This document shows, piece after piece, positions 7,095-14,957 of a stretch of 64,000 nucleotides of DNA. The stretch is from Anaerolineales bacterium (GTDB lineage Bacteria; Chloroflexota; Anaerolineae; Anaerolineales; Villigracilaceae): positions 3,348,001 through 3,412,000 of the forward strand of contig CP129482.1 of NCBI GenBank assembly GCA_030583925.1, read 5' to 3'. The first letter of the stretch is position 1; the number at the start of each line of letters is the position of its first letter. Both the position numbers and the translations under genes were made by a program. Below the pieces are notes generated by a model. It saw nothing but the letters and a program-made list of their open reading frames with translations, searched no databases and was not told the DNA's origin.

Positions 7095-8285
7095 ATGAGC
7101 CTCATTCAAGAAAAAACTCGGCAAGCGATTGACATCCTCAAAGAACAAGAAACCGACCTGTGGCTCACGTTCGTACGCGAGACCAGCGGCGTGCGCGACC
7201 CCGCGCTCGATTTTCTCATCGGCGATAACGATCTCACGTGGTTCTCGGCGTTGATCGTCACCCGCAACGGCGAGCGCCTCGCAATTGTCGGCAATCTCGA
7301 AAAGGAAGCGGTTCAACAATTGCAAGTCTTCGACGAAGTTCTCGGATACGACTCAGCCATGAGCGGACTCTTGCGCGACACGGTCGCACGCTTCAACCCC
7401 GACCGTATTGCTGTCAACACTTCCCGCAACAACGTCCACGCCGACGGTTTGACTCACGCCATGCACGGATTCCTCCAAGAGTATCTGGCTGGCACGCCGT
7501 ACGCCGAACGACTCGTCAGCGCGGAGCCGATCATCAACGCCCTACGCGGACGCAAAACCCCGAGCGAACTGGCGCGTATCCGCAAGGCGGTTGAAATCAC
7601 CGATGAGATTTACAAGAAGACCTTCGCCTTCATCAAGGTCGGCATGACCGAGATCGAAGTCGGCGAATACATGCTCAAACTCGCAAAGGAATACGGCGTT
7701 GGGTTGGCTTGGCCCCAAGAGAACTGCCCCGCCGTCAATTCAGGTCCGAACAAAGTGGTCGGACACAACGGACCCACCGAGATCAAGATCGAACGCGGGC
7801 ACATCGTCCATTTCGATTTCGGAGTCAAATACGAAGGCTATTGCTCAGACATTCAACGCGTGTGCTACGTTCTCCGCGATAGCGAAACGCAAGCGCCGCC
7901 CGAAGTTCAGCGCGGATTCGACGTCGTCCGCGCCGCAATCGAACAATCACGCGCGGCGATGAAAGCAGGCGCAACGGGCAACTCCATTGACGTGATCGCG
8001 CGTGAGGTCGTCGTCGACTCTGGTTATCCAGAATTCATGCACGCGCTTGGTCACCAACTGGGGCGCGTTGCGCACGACGGCGGCGCGTTGCTGGGTCCAC
8101 TGTGGGAAAAATACGGCGATTCCCCGAATCAGAAATTGGAAATCGGTCAGGTTTACACGATTGAACCGCATGTCATCGTCACTGGATATGGATGTGTCGG
8201 GCTGGAGGAAGATGTAACGCTAACAGAGAATGGCGCGGAATACCTCGGCAAGGCGCAAACAGAGGTTGCGCTGATCACAGGATAA
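7095..8285 (+). CDS. M24-family metallopeptidase (Xaa-Pro aminopeptidase-like)
   Basis: 396-residue pita-bread-fold peptidase. N-terminal creatinase-like domain (about 1-160), catalytic domain (about 165-396). Metal ligands are all recognisable: Asp in HFDFGV, Asp in YCSDIQR, His in ALGHQLG, Glu in TIEPHV and Glu in GLEEDVT. Predicted to remove N-terminal residues next to proline, or act as a related creatinase-type hydrolase, in the cytoplasm. Shine-Dalgarno AAAGGAG lies within the end of the MFS gene; 1 nt separates the genes. Exact substrate not derivable. Confidence 0.93.
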   Translation: MSLIQEKTRQAIDILKEQETDLWLTFVRETSGVRDPALDFLIGDNDLTWFSALIVTRNGERLAIVGNLEKEAVQQLQVFDEVLGYDSAMSGLLRDTVARFNPDRIAVNTSRNNVHADGLTHAMHGFLQEYLAGTPYAERLVSAEPIINALRGRKTPSELARIRKAVEITDEIYKKTFAFIKVGMTEIEVGEYMLKLAKEYGVGLAWPQENCPAVNSGPNKVVGHNGPTEIKIERGHIVHFDFGVKYEGYCSDIQRVCYVLRDSETQAPPEVQRGFDVVRAAIEQSRAAMKAGATGNSIDVIAREVVVDSGYPEFMHALGHQLGRVAHDGGALLGPLWEKYGDSPNQKLEIGQVYTIEPHVIVTGYGCVGLEEDVTLTENGAEYLGKAQTEVALITG

Positions 8286-8289
8286 TCGC

Positions 8290-9297
8290 ATGAAATATCT
8301 CTATCGCATCCTCCTTGCCTTTCTTCTGCTGATTTGCGCCGCTTGGCTTGCGAAGAAAATCCAAGTTTCACATCCTCCGAGTGGAGAACCATATCAAGTA
8401 GTCCCGAATTGGCCCCGCTTGCCTGGCGGGATGAGAATTGGTCAGGTTTCTGGTATCGGCATAAATTCAAGCGGCGACGTGGTCGTCTTTCACCGCGCAG
8501 ACCGCGTTTGGGGCGGAGAGGATTTTGGATTGGACTTTATCTCCTCCCCCACAATATTCGTTCTCGATGATGAAACAGGCGAACTGATTGACAGTTGGGG
8601 CGAAGATATGTTTGTCATCCCACATGGTTTGACGATAGACCACGATGATAGTCTCTGGCTGACCGACGTAGGGTTGCATCAAGTTCTAAAATTCGATTCA
8701 TCTGGCAACCTGCTGATGACTCTCGGGGAACGCGGCGTTGCGGGAAACGACAACGATCATTTCAACCAACCCACCGACGTGGCGATCGCGCAAGACGGTT
8801 CTTTTTACGTCAGCGATGGATATGGCAACAGTCGCATTTCCAAGTTCTCGCCAAGCGGAGAATTTATCGCGAGTTGGGGAACATTTGGAAACAACCCTGC
8901 TCAATTCGATACGCCTCACAGCATCGCCCTCGACCCCGCAGGCAACGTCTATGTGGCTGATCGGGGGAATGCCCGCCTGCAAATTTTCGATTCGAATGGA
9001 AACTTTATCGGCGAATGGAAATCGTCCGCGTTGGGAAGACCGTGGGCAGTTCGCATTGACGCAAACGGGGACATTTTCATTGTGGACGGCGGCGATCAAT
9101 CGCAATTCTGGCCCGATCGCGCGCGCATCCTCAAAGTAGACCCCGCGGGAAACATACTCGCATCATTTGGTTCGTATGGCAGCGCGCCAGGTCAATTCAT
9201 TTGGCCCCACGCCATTGCATTGGGAAATGACGGAACGCTATACGTCGGTGAAGTTGCAACAGGCATGAGAATTCAGAAATTCAAGCCAGCCAAATGA
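8290..9297 (+). CDS. Membrane-anchored NHL-repeat six-bladed beta-propeller protein
   Basis: 335 residues. N-terminal membrane anchor or signal (YRILLAFLLLICAAWLA, residues 4-20), then NHL repeats with recurring units of the type G.FN.P.DVAIAQDGSFYVSD.G..RI.KFS (about residues 105-330). Sequence style resembles peptidyl-alpha-hydroxyglycine alpha-amidating lyase-like propellers (PHGLTIDHDDSLWLTDVG, PHSIALDPAGNVYVADRGNAR), but enzymatic activity is not established. Exported and probably anchored on the outer face of the membrane. Third gene of the MFS-M24-NHL unit, 4 nt after the M24 stop. Confidence 0.88.
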   Translation: MKYLYRILLAFLLLICAAWLAKKIQVSHPPSGEPYQVVPNWPRLPGGMRIGQVSGIGINSSGDVVVFHRADRVWGGEDFGLDFISSPTIFVLDDETGELIDSWGEDMFVIPHGLTIDHDDSLWLTDVGLHQVLKFDSSGNLLMTLGERGVAGNDNDHFNQPTDVAIAQDGSFYVSDGYGNSRISKFSPSGEFIASWGTFGNNPAQFDTPHSIALDPAGNVYVADRGNARLQIFDSNGNFIGEWKSSALGRPWAVRIDANGDIFIVDGGDQSQFWPDRARILKVDPAGNILASFGSYGSAPGQFIWPHAIALGNDGTLYVGEVATGMRIQKFKPAK

Positions 9298-9300
9298 TCG

Positions 9301-10713
9301 CTAGACTTCTGAAAAATGACCTTCCTCAACCCCCTGCCAGGTTTCTTCGTGCAGTTTCATGTACTTCGTCAATAGCGGATGCACGCGCCGCATCTCTTCG
9401 TAAATTTTCTGCGCGACGCGTCGAATCGAGAAATGTGCATTTGATGCAGAACGTAATTGACAAAACGCAAACGCTTCTCGCAAATTGAATTGCGCCAACA
9501 CGCGGCGATTGAATCCATTGGGGACGACATATTGCGCGACGGCTGGATTGAACGCGTGCAACTTCTCGAACATCTGTGAAGCGGACTCCATCGCCGCTTC
9601 ATACGCGGACTGGAAGCCTGCCTCGCCGATCAGCAGAGGAGTCGCGTACCCCAGCCGCGTCGTCAGTCTCTGCGGCGTCTGCGTCATCATGCGGTGACGT
9701 TTGAACTCCGCGTACGCGCCTTGATCCATCACAAGGTCGAAGGTGTAGGTGGAATATTCCAACTCACGCAGAGGGACATCGAATTTGCCGAGTTTGCCCA
9801 ACAAGGTCTCAGCGAGTTTTTCTTTTTCTCCTTCGCTCAATCTCTCAACATAATTTAGCGCATCCGCGTAAGCCATTTCGCCAAACCGAAATAACGAGGA
9901 TGCTAAAACTTTCTTCTCCCCGTCTTTATCGTAATCAATCAAACTACACCACTTTCCAATTTCTACGTTCCAATCTCCAATCTCCAATTCTCCTAATTCT
10001 CTCGTTGTTTCTGTCAAATACGGCACAACATCGGCATACTTCACCAATGTCGGCGTCTCAGCTTTGGAAACTTCCTTCACTGCCGCGCCGATCTCACGGA
10101 CTTCGGCTAATTCATGCGAGAGCATCTTGCGAATCGTGTTCTCGATGACGCGCGCGTTGGCGGTCATGCCCACGTTTGCTAATGCGGCGGCGGGAAGGAG
10201 GAAGCGGCACACGTCCACATATTTCGAGCGGATGCGGCGATCCCAAGCCTCATCCTTTTCGTTCTCGCGGCGCGGGAAGCGCTCGAAGATGAGAGTCCGC
10301 ACGGGGTCGAGCGATTCGGCATACGTCCGAAAGAGGAAGCGGATGGTGTCTACAAATTCGAGGCGGAGAGGATGCGAATCTAGTTCGGGCGGAATCGTGA
10401 AGTCGTCTTGTCCCCATCTTTGGTAGCGCGTGGATTTTTCGGTGTACGAGGCGAGTCGGTTTGACTCGATGCTTTCGATGGCAATGCGAGAAACGTTTTC
10501 GAAGGCGATGTGCAGAATCGCATGTTCCGCCACCGACGCGTGACCGTAGCCCACCACCCACTTCTCATGGAACTGCGCCGACTTTTCGTCGCTGAGTTCG
10601 GCGGCAATATCGCGGAAGGATTCGGGCGCGCGCGAAGTTTTCGCAAAAGCGACCGCGATGGTTTCAGGGCTGAGCGCGCGCGGCGAGAGTAAATAAATTT
10701 CACGGTTGGGCAT
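9301..10713 (-). CDS. FAD-dependent thymidylate synthase-like protein, duplicated ThyX domain
   Basis: 470 residues, about twice the usual ThyX length (210-250), made of two ThyX-like halves. The first half has the SYTEKSTRY region (about residues 88-96), the second the ThyX-type RHRMMTQTPQRLTTR (about 326-340), a variant of the RHRxxSxxxxSxR motif. Would convert dUMP to dTMP with FAD and methylenetetrahydrofolate if active; which half carries the site is not certain. Residues about 238-254 (LEIGDWN then VEIGKWC) are encoded by a 7-bp tandem repeat and look like an insertion. Convergent with the NHL gene (3 nt apart). Ribosome site GGAG before the ATG. Confidence 0.85.
   Translation of the reverse strand: MPNREIYLLSPRALSPETIAVAFAKTSRAPESFRDIAAELSDEKSAQFHEKWVVGYGHASVAEHAILHIAFENVSRIAIESIESNRLASYTEKSTRYQRWGQDDFTIPPELDSHPLRLEFVDTIRFLFRTYAESLDPVRTLIFERFPRRENEKDEAWDRRIRSKYVDVCRFLLPAAALANVGMTANARVIENTIRKMLSHELAEVREIGAAVKEVSKAETPTLVKYADVVPYLTETTRELGELEIGDWNVEIGKWCSLIDYDKDGEKKVLASSLFRFGEMAYADALNYVERLSEGEKEKLAETLLGKLGKFDVPLRELEYSTYTFDLVMDQGAYAEFKRHRMMTQTPQRLTTRLGYATPLLIGEAGFQSAYEAAMESASQMFEKLHAFNPAVAQYVVPNGFNRRVLAQFNLREAFAFCQLRSASNAHFSIRRVAQKIYEEMRRVHPLLTKYMKLHEETWQGVEEGHFSEV
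9953..10001. repeat. In-frame 7-bp tandem repeat inside the thyX-like gene
   Basis: Seven consecutive heptamers on the + strand: TTTCCAA, TTTCTAC, GTTCCAA, TCTCCAA, TCTCCAA, TTCTCCT, AATTCTC. On the coding strand this is (TTGGAGA)n and, because 21 nt is seven codons, it encodes an approximate 7-residue repeat. Confidence 0.8.
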
Positions 10714-10732
10714 GGAGGCTCCTCAATCGCTA

Positions 10733-10793
10733 TCGTGGAGCGGGATGTTATCCCGCTTTCGTTTGTTGGCGGGATGCCATCCCGCCCCACGAA
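10733..10793. repeat. Dispersed double-hairpin palindrome
   Basis: Two hairpins, GCGGGAT-GTT-ATCCCGC and GGCGGGAT-GCC-ATCCCGCC, inside outer arms TCGTGG and CCACGA. Lies between the thyX-like gene and the terminator of the DUF457 gene. No coding content. Confidence 0.65.
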
Positions 10794-10817
10794 AAGTCTG
10801 GCAGATTATACCCATGA

Positions 10818-10842
10818 AAAAGGCGACCCGAAGGTCGCCTAT
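10818..10842 (-). terminator. Rho-independent terminator of the DUF457 gene
   Basis: Minus strand GGCGACC-TTCG-GGTCGCC followed by TTTTT; UUCG tetraloop. Ten bases after the DUF457 stop. Confidence 0.85.
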
Positions 10843-10851
10843 ACGATCAAT

Positions 10852-11529
10852 TCAAACCGTCTCAATCGTTTTTCGCATTCGTATCGTCAATACCATGCCG
10901 ACGATCAATGAGACAAGATATAACGCGCCGAAGATGGTATACGGCAATCCTTTCGCCCCAATCATGAAGAACAGCGGCAGGAACACGATGAACAACGCCA
11001 ATTCGATGTACGCCCAAGTTTTGGTCGCGTCTCGCTTGTCCGCATCTGTGCCGTTTTTGAGCGAGAGGCTGATAAGCATGAAAAAATACAAGCCGAACAT
11101 CAAGAACTCGCCCGTTTCCAGAATGACATTCAACCACGCTGGGACCGTGAACCAACTCCAAAAATTGACTTCACCGCCGAGGGGCCAGAACATCTCGACG
11201 CCGTTGAACCAGATGACAAGATCGACCAGAATGTGCATGAGAATGCCCGCGCCAAAACCAAGCCCGAAGTTATTCCACTTTTGGTTTTTCGTCGCGGCGC
11301 CAACGATGTAAAACAGGATCACAGCCGCAAGGATCGTGAAAACGCTGTGCGTGAACGTGCGGTGCAAACCGTGTGTGTCGCCGCCAGTCAACGTGGCGTA
11401 GGCGACCGCTAAATTATCGAGATCGGGGAACATGCTTCCCAACACCAAACCCAGAGCCAACCATTCGCGTTGCGGCGCCCATTTGCGAGCCGCGACGCCG
11501 ACCATTGCATGAATTCCATTTTGTGGCAT
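10852..11529 (-). CDS. Membrane-bound metal-dependent hydrolase-like protein, DUF457/YdjM family
   Basis: 225-residue integral membrane protein. Conserved features of the DUF457 (PF04307) family: N-terminal H-x-x-x-G (GIHAMVGVAA), a FPDLDNL motif (about residues 34-40), HRTFTHS (about 56-62) and a later ILMHILVDL. The His and Asp residues form a presumed metal site near the membrane; the family name derives from E. coli YdjM, which is LexA-regulated, and biochemical function is not proven. Four to five hydrophobic segments are visible beyond the motif region. Monocistronic: own terminator downstream, 58 bp from the end of ribF upstream. Confidence 0.85.
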   Translation of the reverse strand: MPQNGIHAMVGVAARKWAPQREWLALGLVLGSMFPDLDNLAVAYATLTGGDTHGLHRTFTHSVFTILAAVILFYIVGAATKNQKWNNFGLGFGAGILMHILVDLVIWFNGVEMFWPLGGEVNFWSWFTVPAWLNVILETGEFLMFGLYFFMLISLSLKNGTDADKRDATKTWAYIELALFIVFLPLFFMIGAKGLPYTIFGALYLVSLIVGMVLTIRMRKTIETV

Positions 11530-11587
11530 GTAAGTCTCCTTGTGATTTACTATTCGTAAAAACCCAGCGGAAACAAAAAAGGAACGG

Positions 11588-12511
11588 TCATTCCGTTCTC
11601 AATGTTGTGCGCGTCTGTTCCACGTCACGCCCGATCTGCTCAACCAGCGACTCCACCGAGTCGAATTTCAATTCATCGCGTAGGCGCGACACGAATTCGA
11701 GTTCGAGACTCTCGCCATAAATTTCACGGTCGAAGTCGAGCAGGTATGCCTCAACGTTGATGGATTTTTTGTCGGGCGTGAAGGTGGGGTTCACGCCGAT
11801 GTTGACGGCAGCCTTGAATTTCTCGTTATTGATTTTTCCCCAACATGCGTAAATCCCATTGGGCGGAATGAGTTTATCCATCGAATAATCAACGTTCGCC
11901 GTCGGGAATCCGATCGTGCGACCGCGCTGGTCGCCGCGTACAACGGGTCCGCGCAGGCGATAGGGACGTCCCATCAACTGCGCGGCTTCTTCCACTTTGC
12001 CGACTGCGACCAACTTGCGAATCGCTGTGGACGAGATCACGCCGCTTTCATCACCGATGGCTGATACGGTTTCGACGGCATAGCCCAACTCCGCGCCGAT
12101 CTCTGTCAAGCGTGGAATATTTCCCTCGCGGTTTTTGCCCAAGGCGGAGTCGTAGCCGAGGATGAGGCGACTCAGCCCCAATCGGGATTTGAGGCGTTGC
12201 ATGAAATCGAAGGCGGTGACGTTCGCCACCTCCTTGTTGAACGGGTGCGTAATGACCACATCCACGCCCATGTCTCTGAGGATTTCTGCGCGCTCGTCGG
12301 GGAGAGTCAACAACTTGACCTCGCCGCGTCCGAAGACTTTGGAGGGATGCGGGTCGAACGTCACCACGACCGCAGGCAATTGATTTTCGTGCGCGCCCGC
12401 CGTTAATTTTTTGATGAGTTCCTGGTGCCCGCGATGCGCGCCGTCGAAAACGCCCACCGCCACCCATGAGTTTTGCAAAGAGATTTCTTCCAGCGAATGA
12501 TAGTGTTTCAT
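11588..12511 (-). CDS. ribF: Bifunctional riboflavin kinase / FAD synthetase
   Basis: 307 residues, standard length. N-terminal FAD synthetase (nucleotidyltransferase) domain with GVFDGAHRGHQELI (residues 21-34) and the ISSTAIRKLV region; C-terminal riboflavin kinase domain with GRTIGFPTANVD and NIGVNPTF. Converts riboflavin to FMN and FMN to FAD in the cytoplasm. Last gene of the nusA-ylxR-infB-rbfA-nrnA-truB-ribF run, but separated from truB by a hairpin at 12521-12552, so part of its transcription may be attenuated or start separately. Confidence 0.96.
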   Translation of the reverse strand: MKHYHSLEEISLQNSWVAVGVFDGAHRGHQELIKKLTAGAHENQLPAVVVTFDPHPSKVFGRGEVKLLTLPDERAEILRDMGVDVVITHPFNKEVANVTAFDFMQRLKSRLGLSRLILGYDSALGKNREGNIPRLTEIGAELGYAVETVSAIGDESGVISSTAIRKLVAVGKVEEAAQLMGRPYRLRGPVVRGDQRGRTIGFPTANVDYSMDKLIPPNGIYACWGKINNEKFKAAVNIGVNPTFTPDKKSINVEAYLLDFDREIYGESLELEFVSRLRDELKFDSVESLVEQIGRDVEQTRTTLRTE

Positions 12512-12520
12512 GTGCGTAAA

Positions 12521-12552
12521 ATATTCCAGCGCCTTGGCGGCGCTGGAATGAT
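12521..12552 (-). terminator. Terminator-like hairpin between truB and ribF
   Basis: Minus strand TTCCAGCGCC-GCCAA-GGCGCTGGAA followed by TATTTTA. The T-tract is interrupted, so it may only partly terminate before ribF. Confidence 0.65.
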
Positions 12553-12579
12553 AATCGTTAACCTCTCAATTGTGGAGCG

Positions 12580-13509
12580 TCACGCGTCGTTGGTGAAAAA
12601 GACTTTCTTGGGTTGCCACATCAGGCTTCCGTCTTCGCCGACGAGACATTCCATCAATGCGACGAGTTCGCCTTGCGTGCTGACGCCGCGCACACGATCT
12701 CCAACTTGTGTGTCTTCTATCGCTTTGACGCGGTGACCATGCCTCACGCCTTCCACTTCGTCGGGGCTGAGTTCGATGGCGGGCCAATCGCCGAGCGCTT
12801 CGGCGGCAGGGATGAGATATTGATACCAATTACCCGCAGTGAAGGCTTCCTGTAATTTGCGAAGCGGAGTCGCGTCGCGCAATGAGAAACGTCCGCTTTT
12901 GGTGCGGCGCAAACCGACAAGATACGCGCCACATCCAAGCTTTTCGCCGAGATCGTTCGCCAGAGATCGGACATACGTGCCAGACGAACAATGCACGTCA
13001 ATAACTACTTCGGGCGGCGCCCATTCCAACACTTCGAGGTGATGCACGGTGATCTTGCGTGGCGCAAGTTCTACCGGCTCGCCTTGCCGCGCCATTTCGT
13101 AGGCTTTGCGCCCCTGCACTTTGACGGCGGAATACGGCGGCGGAGTTTGCTCGATCTCGCCGACGAAAGTTTTCAACACTTCTTCAAATTGCGATTCGGT
13201 CACATTCACCGGCTGGGTAGACGGAGTCACCCGCCCTTCCGCGTCGAAGGTATCGGTCTTGCCGCCCAATCGGATGATCGCTTGATAGCGTTTATCCGAT
13301 GCGGAAACATATTCGCTCAACCGCACGGCGGGACCGACCAAAATCACCAGCACGCCCGAGGCGCGCGGGTCCAAGGTTCCGGTATGCCCTGCGCGGCGCA
13401 AGCCTGTCCCATTTCGGATCGCTTGTACAACGTCGTGAGAGGTCATGCCTACGGGCTTGTCCACCACTAGGACGCCGGAGATGGCGTTTTTCATATCTTG
13501 ACTGTTCAT
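12580..13509 (-). CDS. truB: tRNA pseudouridine-55 synthase
   Basis: 309 residues. N-terminal TruB motif GVLVVDKPVGMTSHDVV and catalytic Asp in HTGTLDPRASGVL (about residue 45). The PPPYSAVKVQGRKAYEMAR loop and C-terminal PUA-like domain are present. Isomerises U55 in the T loop of tRNAs. Start at 13509 is supported by GAGGAGG six nt upstream; an internal ATG at 13494 is less likely. Follows nrnA by 53 nt in the translation-factor operon. Confidence 0.96.
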   Translation of the reverse strand: MNSQDMKNAISGVLVVDKPVGMTSHDVVQAIRNGTGLRRAGHTGTLDPRASGVLVILVGPAVRLSEYVSASDKRYQAIIRLGGKTDTFDAEGRVTPSTQPVNVTESQFEEVLKTFVGEIEQTPPPYSAVKVQGRKAYEMARQGEPVELAPRKITVHHLEVLEWAPPEVVIDVHCSSGTYVRSLANDLGEKLGCGAYLVGLRRTKSGRFSLRDATPLRKLQEAFTAGNWYQYLIPAAEALGDWPAIELSPDEVEGVRHGHRVKAIEDTQVGDRVRGVSTQGELVALMECLVGEDGSLMWQPKKVFFTNDA

Positions 13510-13562
13510 TGTTTCCTCCTCGGATTCGCTACAACGCTAATTTTGACACAGTTTCCTGAGTA

Positions 13563-14519
13563 TTAGATAAGACCTAATATTTCTCTCGTAGTCTTAAGTA
13601 CCACCAGCAACACTTCGTTCAACGCGCCGGGGATATCTGCCCCGGCAGCGGCGGCATGACCACCCCCCTGAAAATGCTTCGCCACTTTCGATACATCCAC
13701 GCCATCCACGAGCGCGCGCCACGAAATCTTGACATGATTGTCGTTTTGTTCGACGAAAATCATACCTACTTTGTTCCCGTCAATCGCGGAGATCATGTTG
13801 ATCAAGTCCGCGTCGTCGTTGCCGCCGTAGCCGGCGCGTTTGCGGTCTTCGAGGGTCAGCGTTGCCCAAACGATGCCGCCCTTCTGCTCCATCTTCGATA
13901 AGCCGCTGCCCCAATATTTTGCGGCAGGGAAAGTCTTACGCACAAGCGAGCGCATGTACAAGTCGGAAAGATCGGCGCCAGTCTCCATCAATTTGGCGCA
14001 CAGCCTCAGCGCGGAGGGATTCGTGTTCGAAGTGCGGAAGCCCAGCGTATCGGTCACAATTCCGACCAACAACGCGGCGGCGATTGGCTTCGTGATCTCA
14101 AATCCCCACTTCGGCAAATAGTTGGTCAGGATCGCGGCGGTCGCCACTTCTTCGGCTTCGATGAGATTCAATTTACCGAATTGCTCGTTAGTTTTGTGAT
14201 GGTCAATGTTGATATCGGGTTGGGCGAATTTCTCAAAGGCTTTCCCCACACGTTTGAAATCGGCGCAATCTACGGTGATGAAGGTGTCGAATCCCTCTTT
14301 CGGCTCACGGACGACCAGTTCGCTCCCTTCGAGATATTTGTAGGAGGAGACTCCATCCACGAGGACCATCTGCACAGTTTTGCCCGCATCTTTCAATGCC
14401 AGACCTAAACCAAGGAGCGAACCGATCGCGTCACCGTCCGGGCGGACGTGCGACGCGATCAACACGTGCTGTGATTTTTTTAGCCGTTTTTTGATTGCCA
14501 CGGATATATTTTCAGTCAT
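13563..14519 (-). CDS. nrnA: DHH/DHHA1 phosphoesterase, NrnA-type (oligoribonuclease / pAp phosphatase)
   Basis: 318 residues. DHH domain with SHVRPDGDAIGS (residues about 24-35), VDCAD and the family DHH motif as INIDHHKTNE; DHHA1 domain ending with FQGGGHAAAAGADIPG. Expected to degrade 2-5 nt RNA oligomers and dephosphorylate 3',5'-pAp using Mn2+. Lies between rbfA and truB, the arrangement common in Gram-positives and Chloroflexota. Confidence 0.94.
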   Translation of the reverse strand: MTENISVAIKKRLKKSQHVLIASHVRPDGDAIGSLLGLGLALKDAGKTVQMVLVDGVSSYKYLEGSELVVREPKEGFDTFITVDCADFKRVGKAFEKFAQPDINIDHHKTNEQFGKLNLIEAEEVATAAILTNYLPKWGFEITKPIAAALLVGIVTDTLGFRTSNTNPSALRLCAKLMETGADLSDLYMRSLVRKTFPAAKYWGSGLSKMEQKGGIVWATLTLEDRKRAGYGGNDDADLINMISAIDGNKVGMIFVEQNDNHVKISWRALVDGVDVSKVAKHFQGGGHAAAAGADIPGALNEVLLVVLKTTREILGLI

Positions 14520-14572
14520 TTGTTGTCACCCTTTCAAGCGCGGACATTGGAAAATGCCCGCTACGCATGAAA

Positions 14573-14923
14573 TTATTTCTTGTTTCGCAATTCCGCCAGC
14601 AGTTTTTCGATATGGTCGGCGTTCTCCGGCGTCACATCCCAGTGGAAGCGCAAACGCGGAAAAGCGCGCAGTTCGACTCGGTGGGCGAGAGTCCGCCGCA
14701 GGAAACCGGAGGCAGACTCAAGTCCGGAAAGAACGTCTTTCGAGCGTTCTGTCCCTTCGAGAGCAGAGACGTACACGTCCGCGTAGGCGAGTTCCTTATC
14801 CACTTTTACGTCGGTAACGAAAATTTGTTGCAAGCGCGGGTCGCTGATCTCGCGGATTAACATTTCCGAGAGTTCCTGGCGGATGCGGTCCGCGATGCGT
14901 TGAAGACGGATACCTGAAGGCAT
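14573..14923 (-). CDS. rbfA: 30S ribosome-binding factor A
   Basis: 116 residues with the RbfA pattern: RLQRIADRIRQELSEMLIRE at the start, ISDPRLQQIFVTDVKVDKEL, and RAFPRLRFHWDVTPENADHI. Assists late 16S rRNA 5'-end maturation of the 30S subunit and cold adaptation. Only 27 nt after infB, and that whole gap consists of 7-bp repeats, so no Shine-Dalgarno is seen; translation may depend on coupling. Confidence 0.95.
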   Translation of the reverse strand: MPSGIRLQRIADRIRQELSEMLIREISDPRLQQIFVTDVKVDKELAYADVYVSALEGTERSKDVLSGLESASGFLRRTLAHRVELRAFPRLRFHWDVTPENADHIEKLLAELRNKK

Positions 14924-14925
14924 AT

Positions 14926-14957
14926 CAATTTACGATTGACGATTGGCGATTTACGAT
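14926..14957. repeat. 7-bp tandem repeat bridging infB stop and rbfA start
   Basis: Minus strand (ATCGYMA)4: ATCGTAA, ATCGCCA, ATCGTCA, ATCGTAA. The first copy contains the infB stop codon TAA (14951-14953) and the array ends 2-3 nt before the rbfA ATG, so it replaces the usual ribosome-binding region. Confidence 0.8.
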
